A DNA stretch of 25,753 bases from CAYXTC01 sp964479375 (GTDB lineage: Bacteria > Patescibacteriota > Minisyncoccia > Minisyncoccales > GWA2-38-27), in contig CAYZKD010000009.1 in NCBI GenBank assembly GCA_964479375.1, positions 1 to 25,753 on the forward strand, given 5' to 3'. Every line of letters begins with the position of its first letter. Positions within the stretch are counted from its first letter, which is position 1. The notes beneath the pieces are model-generated. The model was given only the letters and a program-made list of their open reading frames with translations. It made no database searches and was not told the DNA's origin. Made by a program: the position numbers and the translations under genes. Of this stretch, positions 1-6,382 are shown piece after piece.

Positions 1-239
1 ATTTTACGCAAAAAGAGAAAACTAAAAACGTTTCACTTTGGAATAGAATTCATGGGGTAATGTATACAGACATATTGCACTTTTTCAGATAATCTGAGGG
101 CGAAATGTCCGTATGATAAACATTGGTGATTCAATACCCTTGCGCCAGTCTTTGGTAAAATGTATGTATATGGCATACGCAAAAACTTGTGGGAAGGCGA
201 GCCCCCTATATTAATCTGTCCGAAATGTGCGTTAACTAA

Positions 240-257
240 CTAAGAGTTAACTCTTAG
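240..257. terminator. 18-bp perfect palindrome over the stop codon of the surface-protein gene
   Basis: CTAAGAGTTAACTCTTAG is fully self-complementary and includes the TAA stop (247-249) of the surface-protein gene. It could form a short hairpin at the mRNA 3' end. No T-run follows on the minus strand, so termination here is uncertain. The rest of 1-246 shows no gene that can be supported. Confidence 0.3.
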
Positions 258-2787
258 AGAATGAAAATATTTTTTTGGAAACGAGGAAGAGAATAGCCAA
301 AGTAACAGGCAGTATTAAAAGCCAGAAATACCATCTCTTAAACAGGTCTGAAGAAAAGATGAGACTGGCAGCGGCGCTGGTTCTTCCCTTAACCGCGATA
401 TCTATCTCTGCGTAATCTGAAGCAGAAGAATCGTTTACACTTACCTCTCCTATCACCTCCACTTGCTGGCTGGTCTCCAGATCTTTGAGGGCTTTACCCT
501 GAAAACTGATTGTTCTGGTTGTGTTGCTGGGCAGAAAGCCAATACTAACCCCCTTCTCGATATTTCCATAGAGAAAACTTCCTTCTATTGTCAGTTCATT
601 GTCATAATCTATCTCTGAAGGAAAAATGGCCTTAACCGCAACCCCGTCCAGATCTTCGGGCCCGCTATTAGTAATATTCATTAAGAAGTAAACTTTTTCC
701 CCTGCACCGGATTCTATAGACTCCTGCCACTTGTTTTGTTCCTCGTCATTTTTTACTAAAATTGAGACAACCAATCCGAGACAATCCTCAAAACAACTGC
801 AGTTGTCTTCTCCGCAATTGCAGGAGCCGTCTCCACAGTGATCACATTCTTGGCAATAATCTTCAGATCCCTTTTGGCAGACAGAACCATCACACTTAAG
901 ATCGTTAAAGCAGACTCCATTGCTACACCCGTCTAAGGTGCAGTCGTTGTCGTCAGAACATTCTCTGTATTTTTCCTGTCTCCCCCCATTTGAGTCATAC
1001 CAGTACATATCATCTTCATAACATCCCTTGGTGTAGTGAGCATAATATGTCTGCTGAGGGGTTACGCAGGAAGGATTGTATTGACAATAAGGACTGCCCG
1101 AGGAACAGGTTTCAGCATAAGTGCAGTAATCGGAAACCTGCCAGTTTCCCCAATCCCAGTCGCTCCATTCTCCCGTGCACTGAGAGCTTGATCCTGAACA
1201 ATATTTAAATCTGCTTTCTGTTCTCTTTCCTGCATCAGCGCCGCACCCCGTGCCCCAAGGACATCCGTATTGATTTTGGGTCTGGACATCACAAACTGTG
1301 TCATCTGACTTGTAATAACATCCGTCACAGCAAGGACCGCTGGAACACTCACATTCTGAGACACATTCTCCATTTCTGCAGGCTTCGTTAGAGTCACACC
1401 TTTCCACCAATTCTCTTTCTGTGCGGGTATGAGAATAACAAGATCCGCTAGAGCATCCTTTTTCATAACAGGTTACTCTCTCATAAACATCTCCGTTGTA
1501 GCAGTAATTTTCTCCATCTTCTTCACAATAGTCTGAGCCACAATCTTCATGCTTGCTTAAGCGATCTCCGTATTTATTGAACCAATAAACATTTCCACGG
1601 TAACAAGCCAGACGATCTTCTTCGTCATCTTCAACTCTCACAGAACAAGTGGCTGTTTTGCTATCACTTCCAGATCTCACCGTTACGGTTGCAGAATAAT
1701 TCCCCGGAGAATAAAATCTCTCTTTACAGGCAGAAGAATGATAATCATAGCAATCTCCATGCCATTTATAGGAATAGTAATATCCGTTACCTCCGCTTGC
1801 TGAAGCAGAGAAGGTTACTTCCTCTCCAGTTTCTGCAGGATCTGGATAAGCATCGCAGGTGACATAAAGATTGTCGTCTCTTACGCAGACGCCTTCTTGA
1901 CAGATTTCGTTGTATCCACAATCGTCATATTTTTCTTCGGGATTGCCGCAAGAGTCATACCAATAAACATCTCCGTTGTAGCAGGCCCTATGGTCGCGGG
2001 AAGTACATCTTTGCTCAACGGAGACCGAACAAGAAGCACTCTGGCTTTGATTCCCAGATGTTACAAAAACTGTTGCCTCGTAATTGCCGGGAGAAGAAAA
2101 AGATCTATAACAATTACTGCCGGAGCCACCACAGTCTCCCGACCAAGAATAATTGTATGATCCCGTACCTCCCGAAACAGAGGAAACAAAGGTTGAGTAT
2201 TCACCTGTTTTAATAGATTCCGGAGAAACATAACAAGAAACGCTTAGGGGAGGCAATGGAGGCGGAATTAAATCGAAAACCATGCATCCTGCCATAAGGC
2301 TATTATAGTTTGAATGAGGATAAGCAGCGTGCGTCGCGGTAATGCTTTTTACAGATGAAGAAACAACAATCTTTTCATCAACTGTTTCAATGCTGGTTGC
2401 GCAAGACGTATAATCTTGCAGGTCTTTTGTTTCACCCGTAATTGCTATATTCCCCAAATCACCCTTTAATGTTGCATACCATTGTTCATGGGGCTGAGAT
2501 TGCTTCGCTCTGTCCTCGTGGCAATCGTAAGAATAAGCCTGAACCTTATATTCCCCCGCAGGAAGATTAAAATTCCTTGTTGTTTGAGCCCAAGATGAGC
2601 CGATCGAACGCAGTTGCTCATGGAACTCAACAATATATCTATCTTGCTTTTGAGCAAAAGGACAGGGCATAATTGTTTTTGCTCCAGCAGATTCAAATAA
2701 AAACGCGGAAATAAAAAAGGCGAAGACCACACAAAAAAATAATGGCTTTGAATACTTAAAAACAGAATGTATTTTCTTTTTGTTCAT
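247..2787 (-). CDS. Secreted, membrane-anchored cysteine-rich protein with PKD-like repeats
   Basis: This 846-residue protein is probably displayed on the cell surface. It begins with a signal peptide or N-terminal membrane segment (about residues 10-36). Two PKD-like beta domains follow (about 181-258 and 307-386), each with a GGxG..Y.W.GDC core and an SPGNY.ATV strand. Residues 390-672 hold about 39 cysteines. A short CYxGxVYW-type motif recurs near 269, 395, 429 and 589, and a CGDGxCNCGE motif lies near 650. A DUF11-like beta domain (about 674-800) precedes a transmembrane helix (about 819-838) and a short basic tail, so the bulk should face outward. The many cysteines imply extracellular disulfides. 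It is a single-gene unit behind a consensus promoter. PKD and DUF11 folds are known in adhesins and surface-layer proteins. An adhesion or host-contact role is inferred, and the exact function is unknown. Confidence 0.85.
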   Translation of the reverse strand: MNKKKIHSVFKYSKPLFFCVVFAFFISAFLFESAGAKTIMPCPFAQKQDRYIVEFHEQLRSIGSSWAQTTRNFNLPAGEYKVQAYSYDCHEDRAKQSQPHEQWYATLKGDLGNIAITGETKDLQDYTSCATSIETVDEKIVVSSSVKSITATHAAYPHSNYNSLMAGCMVFDLIPPPLPPLSVSCYVSPESIKTGEYSTFVSSVSGGTGSYNYSWSGDCGGSGSNCYRSFSSPGNYEATVFVTSGNQSQSASCSVSVEQRCTSRDHRACYNGDVYWYDSCGNPEEKYDDCGYNEICQEGVCVRDDNLYVTCDAYPDPAETGEEVTFSASASGGNGYYYSYKWHGDCYDYHSSACKERFYSPGNYSATVTVRSGSDSKTATCSVRVEDDEEDRLACYRGNVYWFNKYGDRLSKHEDCGSDYCEEDGENYCYNGDVYERVTCYEKGCSSGSCYSHTRTERELVERCDSNEACRNGECVSECECSSGPCCDGCYYKSDDTVCDVQTQNQYGCPWGTGCGADAGKRTESRFKYCSGSSSQCTGEWSDWDWGNWQVSDYCTYAETCSSGSPYCQYNPSCVTPQQTYYAHYTKGCYEDDMYWYDSNGGRQEKYRECSDDNDCTLDGCSNGVCFNDLKCDGSVCQKGSEDYCQECDHCGDGSCNCGEDNCSCFEDCLGLVVSILVKNDEEQNKWQESIESGAGEKVYFLMNITNSGPEDLDGVAVKAIFPSEIDYDNELTIEGSFLYGNIEKGVSIGFLPSNTTRTISFQGKALKDLETSQQVEVIGEVSVNDSSASDYAEIDIAVKGRTSAAASLIFSSDLFKRWYFWLLILPVTLAILFLVSKKIFSFSKS

Positions 2788-2803
2788 AATATCTTATTCT
2801 TTT

Positions 2804-2852
2804 ATTATATCAGATTATCAGATATTATATCAGAATAAAATAATTATGTCAA
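2804..2852 (-). promoter_or_regulatory. Consensus sigma-70 promoter of the surface-protein gene
   Basis: On the minus strand TTGACA (2847-2852) is followed after exactly 17 bp by TATAAT (2824-2829), which is preceded by TG, giving an extended -10. A second extended -10, TGATATAAT, lies 20 bp downstream (hexamer 2804-2809). Transcription should start near 2817, giving a leader of about 30 nt without a clear Shine-Dalgarno site. This is the strongest-looking promoter in the window. Confidence 0.8.
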
Positions 2853-2958
2853 CATCAATATGCAAAATGCATAGATAACACCCTCGTTTCAGCAAATTTT
2901 GACAGGTTAAAAGCCCTACTCATATGCCTCATTCTCCATTTCAAATATTAAAGAAAAA

Positions 2959-2967
2959 TGGTAAAAT
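2959..2967 (+). promoter_or_regulatory. Extended -10 element just before pth
   Basis: TGGTAAAAT (hexamer 2962-2967) lies 8 nt before the ATG at 2976. If used, transcription would begin at or next to the start codon and the mRNA would be leaderless. A TTGACA at 2899-2904 lies too far upstream to pair with it and could instead serve a weak -10 near 2921. Confidence 0.45.
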
Positions 2968-2975
2968 ATTTCAAT

Positions 2976-3518
2976 ATGATGCTAGCCGTCGGACTGGGAA
3001 ATCCAGGAGAAAAATATCAAAACACTCCCCACAATATCGGCTTTGAGATAGTAGAAAATTTTGCAAGAAAGAATAACTTTCCTGAGTTCTCTTTTTCCCA
3101 AAAGACTCACAGTTTAGTTTCCAAAAAAGATGACGTTGTTTTAATCAAACCCCAGACTTTTATGAACAAATCGGGGCTAGCAGTAAAGGCGGCTCTAGGG
3201 TTTTGGAAAGAAAGCCAAGTAATTGCGATTCACGACGACATCGATCTCCCGTTCGGCGAAATAAAAATCGCAGAAAACAGGGGTTCTGCCGGCCACAAGG
3301 GCGTAGAATCTACTATTCAAGAAATCGGAAATAAAGAGTTCATAAGAATAAGGGTGGGAATAAGACCAGAAAAAAGGGTCGCCAGCCCGGAAAAGTTTGT
3401 ACTTCAAAAATTTAACCAAAAAGAACAAGAAATAAGAAATATCATAGAAAAATCAGTTAATGCCTTAGGAGATGTTTTAAAAAAAGGAACAGAAAAGGCA
3501 ATGACTCTTTATAATTAA
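2976..3518 (+). CDS. pth: Peptidyl-tRNA hydrolase
   Basis: Pth cleaves peptidyl-tRNA released by stalled or aborted translation, recycling the tRNA. About 180 residues is the usual length. Family motifs appear in order: VGLGNPGEKY with the substrate-binding Asn, NTPHNIGF with the catalytic His, KPQTFMNKSG, HDDIDLPFG, and a GSAGHKG loop. A start at 2976 gives MMLAVGLGNPG, matching where family proteins begin. An in-frame ATG at 2958 would add six residues and run through the extended -10. The GHNG loop of many homologues reads GHKG here, so a conserved Asn is replaced by Lys. The gene is followed after 42 nt by mfd on the same strand, and the two are likely co-transcribed. Confidence 0.95.
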   Translation: MMLAVGLGNPGEKYQNTPHNIGFEIVENFARKNNFPEFSFSQKTHSLVSKKDDVVLIKPQTFMNKSGLAVKAALGFWKESQVIAIHDDIDLPFGEIKIAENRGSAGHKGVESTIQEIGNKEFIRIRVGIRPEKRVASPEKFVLQKFNQKEQEIRNIIEKSVNALGDVLKKGTEKAMTLYN

Positions 3519-3560
3519 TAACTATATGTAAGCCCCATGCCATAGAAATCCTATTTGAAA

Positions 3561-5522
3561 ATGAATCGGCCAGTGAATGAAATTTTAATAGCAGGAATAA
3601 CCCCCTATTTTTTAAAAAGGGGGTTCTTGTGGTTCCAGAAAAACAAAAGCAAGATAAGACGGGCGAGGGAAACCCAGTCTTTTTTCCAAGAAAACACGAT
3701 CTTTCTAGAAAAAGACCAAGAATTAAGGCTTTCTCATTTAATAAGAAAGATTGATGAGCTGGGGTACGAAAAAGTCCAGACCATAGAAAACCCGGGAGAG
3801 TTCTCCCAGTTAGGAGGCATTGTCGAGATCTTTCCCATCAGCCAGAAAAACGCTGTCAGGCTAGACTTCCTCGGCAATAGAATATCCATCATCAATCTCT
3901 TAGACGGGGAAGTAAAAAACGAAAAAGAGAGCAGAGATCTTTTGAAAAAAAGGTTGAGAAATCAAAAGGCATACTCTGATCTCAAAGACGTAAGGCCCGG
4001 GGATTATCTTGTTCATTTAGACCATGGAATCGGCATTTTCCGGAAATTTGAAAAGTTCAAAAAAAGGGAATATTTTCTCTTAGAGTATGCTCGGGGAGAC
4101 CGCCTTTTCGTACCCAGGGGGTTAGAGAGAAAACTCACAAGATATGTGGGATTTCTCTGTCCCCCTATTTCCAGACTGGGAGATACCGCTTGGCAGAAAA
4201 CCAAAAGAAAAACAAGAGAAAAAGCAGAAAAATTAGCAAAAGAACTTTTAAGAATTTACTCTGCAAAAGAGACAACCGCGCGCATCCCCTACCCTCCGAA
4301 TGATGAATTCGATTCTTACCTTGCCGCCTCTTTCTCTTATACAGAAACCCCGGACCAGAAAGAAGCCATCGAAGATATAAGAAAAGATCTTGAGAAAGAA
4401 AAGCCAATGGATAGATTGGTCTGCGGAGATGTGGGGTTCGGAAAGACAGAGGCTGCTTTAAGGGCTGCCGTAAAAGTAGCCAAATCAGGAAGGCAGGCAG
4501 CATTAATAGCTCCGACCACTATCTTGGCCGACCAGCATTATCGTAACTTCAAAAAGCGCCTTGGGAAGCTCCCCCTTAGGGTTTCTTTGTTAACAAGATT
4601 CCAGAAAAATCAAGAAATGATATTAGAAGAGATTAAGCAAAATAAAACAGACATCATAGTGGGAACTCATAGGTTGCTCTCTGAAGACATTGCTCCTTCT
4701 CTTTTCCAAAAAGAAAACTCGGGTCTTTTGATTATAGATGACGAACAAAGATTCGGGGTCAGGCAGAAAGAAAAGTTAAAGAAGATAAGAGGATCTATTG
4801 ATGTGCTCTCGCTTTCTGCCACCCCGATTCCAAGAACTCTTCACCTTGCCCTTTCTTCTTTCAAAGAAATAAGTTTAATCCAGACCCCTCCTCCGGGAAG
4901 ACTGCCCGTTAAAACGTTTGTCCTCCCCTACTCTCAAAAAACAATTAGGGAGGCAATAAACAGAGAGACAGAAAGAGACGGTCAGGTATATTACTTGCAC
5001 AACAGGGTGCAAAGCATAGAAAGGACAAAAAGAAAATTAGAGAAGATGTTTCCTGGACTAAAAATAGGCCTGGCTCACGGAAGAATGAAAGAAAAAGAAT
5101 TGTTAAAAAGCATACAATCCCTAAAGAACAAAAAAATAGACATGCTGATAGCGACTACTATTATAGAAAACGGCATTGATTTAAAGAACGTCAATACTTT
5201 AATAGTAGAGGAGGCAAGCAACCTTGGATTGGCCCAAGCCTACCAAATAAGAGGCAGGGTGGGAAGATCTTATAGAAAAAGCTTCGCCTATTTCCTTTTC
5301 AATTCCAAACTCACCCTGAGAGCTCGAAAAAGACTTCGAGCCCTTAAGAAAGCAAGCCAGCCAGGATCCGGTTATAGGGTGGCCTTGAAAGACCTGGAAA
5401 TAAGGGGAGCAGGAAATGTCCTCGGTAAAGAACAGTCAGGAACTATAAACCAGATCGGCTTGAACTTATACTGCCAAATGATAAGCCAAGCGGTAGAGAA
5501 ATTCAAAGAGCGCAAGATTTAA
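3561..5522 (+). CDS. mfd: Minimal Mfd-like transcription-repair coupling translocase
   Basis: Mfd is a DNA translocase that removes stalled RNA polymerase and, in full-length form (about 1150 residues), recruits UvrA. This protein has only about 653 residues. It keeps a fragment of the UvrB-homology module (GEFSQLGGIVEIFP, near 80), the CarD-like RNA-polymerase-interacting domain (VRPGDYLVHLDHGIG, about 144-198), and both helicase lobes: Walker A GDVGFGKT (289-296), IIDDEQRFG (from about 391), SATPIPRTL, and IENGIDL with QIRGRVGRS. Most of D1, the UvrA-binding D2, D3 and the C-terminal D7 are absent. ATG 3561 is preferred over the in-frame TTG 3555; neither has a clear ribosome-binding site. 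The first 30 or so residues are poorly supported because a strong hairpin lies in them. The last codons overlap a repeat element that supplies the stop. Confidence 0.9.
   Translation: MNRPVNEILIAGITPYFLKRGFLWFQKNKSKIRRARETQSFFQENTIFLEKDQELRLSHLIRKIDELGYEKVQTIENPGEFSQLGGIVEIFPISQKNAVRLDFLGNRISIINLLDGEVKNEKESRDLLKKRLRNQKAYSDLKDVRPGDYLVHLDHGIGIFRKFEKFKKREYFLLEYARGDRLFVPRGLERKLTRYVGFLCPPISRLGDTAWQKTKRKTREKAEKLAKELLRIYSAKETTARIPYPPNDEFDSYLAASFSYTETPDQKEAIEDIRKDLEKEKPMDRLVCGDVGFGKTEAALRAAVKVAKSGRQAALIAPTTILADQHYRNFKKRLGKLPLRVSLLTRFQKNQEMILEEIKQNKTDIIVGTHRLLSEDIAPSLFQKENSGLLIIDDEQRFGVRQKEKLKKIRGSIDVLSLSATPIPRTLHLALSSFKEISLIQTPPPGRLPVKTFVLPYSQKTIREAINRETERDGQVYYLHNRVQSIERTKRKLEKMFPGLKIGLAHGRMKEKELLKSIQSLKNKKIDMLIATTIIENGIDLKNVNTLIVEEASNLGLAQAYQIRGRVGRSYRKSFAYFLFNSKLTLRARKRLRALKKASQPGSGYRVALKDLEIRGAGNVLGKEQSGTINQIGLNLYCQMISQAVEKFKERKI
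3599..3625 (+). other. Strong hairpin within the 5' end of mfd
   Basis: AACCCCCT (3599-3606) and AGGGGGTT (3618-3625) form an 8-bp stem around an A/T loop that can itself partly pair. It lies about 80 nt after the pth stop and 38 nt into the annotated mfd. Only a weak T-rich stretch follows. It may be an attenuator between pth and mfd, or a sign that mfd really starts further downstream. Confidence 0.35.
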
Positions 5523-5707
5523 ACTATCATCCTCTGGACGCCAGAACTCAGGATGTAAACCGGAGTCAGTTCGCCTAGCCCTCTGGGAAGCCAGAAAACG
5601 GCTGACTTCGCTACACCTCCTCGGGCGACGCACAGAACACGCCTTGTCAAGAAGCCTTGGAATCATCTTATTTTGGAGAAAAATGAGCAGTCAGAACCCT
5701 GCGCTCT
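5507..5707 (-). repeat. Structured repeat element, copy 1 (long form)
   Basis: On the minus strand this matches the element at 25546-25663. The first 25 nt differ at one base, and the last 78 nt are identical at 65 positions without gaps. Between these modules this copy has about 84 extra nucleotides, including a hairpin with GAAGTCAG pairing to CTGGCTTC. The two ends pair in a helix of about 13 bp (5695-5707 with 5507-5519). The element overlaps the last 16 bases of mfd and provides its TAA. It may be a structured RNA or a non-autonomous mobile palindrome; its orientation of transcription is unknown. Confidence 0.7.
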
Positions 5708-5708
5708 A

Positions 5709-5736
5709 ATAAAAAAGGGGCTCGTATGGGCCCCTT
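5709..5736 (-). terminator. Rho-independent terminator of the FabZ-like gene
   Basis: On the minus strand AAGGGGC (5730-5736) pairs with GCCCCTT (5715-5721) around an 8-nt loop and is followed by six T residues (5716-5711). It begins six bases after the stop codon of the FabZ-like gene. Confidence 0.75.
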
Positions 5737-5741
5737 GAAAA

Positions 5742-6272
5742 TTAAGGAAGAAGAGCAAGCTCAATGTTATTGATTTGGGCTTTTCTTTCCCGGTCTACTC
5801 TGGCTATGAACATTCTCCCTTTGATCCGGATAATGGTTTTTTTTATTTCCGGCCCCCCGAGGCTTCTGCTGCTGATGTTGTTAGTAGAGACCTCTATTAC
5901 TAGGGAATCCCCAACAAAAACCGGCTTGCTGAACTTGGCGTTGCCGAAACTTCTGAGCATGCACTTCCTCTCAACAAATTCTGGATGGTTGATGCCCCAG
6001 TAAACGCCCAGGGTCTGAGCTGCCATCTCTGCGATGTCAACCCCCCTAAAAACCAAGTGGCCTCCTAGGACAGCATGCCCCTCGCAAATCTCTTCGGTAA
6101 CTAGGAGTTTTCCTAAAACCTTGGGATTTTTTCCCTTAGTAATAGTCACCTGATCTAATAGTAGCATTCTTCCCCGATGAGGAAGAATGACTGCAATGTC
6201 ATCTCCGCTGACTATAAGAGTCTTTTGCCCCTTCAGTCTCTGCTTCAGCAAATCGAGAATTCCTTTGGCCAT
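5742..6272 (-). CDS. FabZ-like hotdog-fold dehydratase
   Basis: This 176-residue protein resembles 3-hydroxyacyl-ACP dehydratases. Residues after about 45 carry a FabZ-style LPHRGRMLLLDQV strand, then EGHAVLGGH and RGVDIAEMAAQ, which align with the catalytic His of GHFP and the catalytic Glu of GVLxxEAxAQ. Two extra residues separate them relative to classical FabZ, and the prolines of GHFPxxPxxPG are missing. About 30 N-terminal residues are extra. ATG 6272 is chosen because GAAAGG (6279-6284) sits six bases upstream; an upstream in-frame TTG at 6314 has no such site. It is transcribed divergently from topA and ends at its own terminator. No other fatty-acid gene is near, so the substrate is uncertain; acyl-ACP or acyl-CoA is inferred from the fold. 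Confidence 0.75.
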   Translation of the reverse strand: MAKGILDLLKQRLKGQKTLIVSGDDIAVILPHRGRMLLLDQVTITKGKNPKVLGKLLVTEEICEGHAVLGGHLVFRGVDIAEMAAQTLGVYWGINHPEFVERKCMLRSFGNAKFSKPVFVGDSLVIEVSTNNISSRSLGGPEIKKTIIRIKGRMFIARVDRERKAQINNIELALLP

Positions 6273-6356
6273 TTTTTTCCTTTCTGATAGTTGTAAAAGG
6301 GCTTCTTCTCTCAAAGTACTATAATATTAAAAAAATTCAAGGTTTTTATTTTTTTA

Positions 6357-6365
6357 TGTTACAAT
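6357..6365 (+). promoter_or_regulatory. Extended -10 promoter element of topA
   Basis: TGTTACAAT (hexamer 6360-6365) matches an extended -10, placing the transcription start near 6372, about 11 nt before the topA ATG. No convincing -35 is seen (TTCAAG at 6336-6341, 18-bp spacer) and the short leader has no Shine-Dalgarno site. The 110 bp between the FabZ-like gene and topA also holds the divergent promoter, which I cannot place precisely. Confidence 0.5.
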
Positions 6366-6382
6366 CTGTAGAATAAACTATT

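Noticed and set aside
61..80. 20-bp block near-identical (17/20) to 19382-19401
   Set aside because: A rough estimate shows matches of this quality are expected by chance in a 25-kb AT-rich window, and the flanks do not align.
5466..5666. 66-residue minus-strand ORF over the repeat element
   Set aside because: It only reads through the structured repeat and the mfd end, has no ribosome-binding site and no family similarity.
6273..6314. Upstream TTG start for the FabZ-like gene
   Set aside because: It lies in the likely promoter region without a ribosome-binding site, whereas ATG 6272 has GAAAGG at proper spacing.
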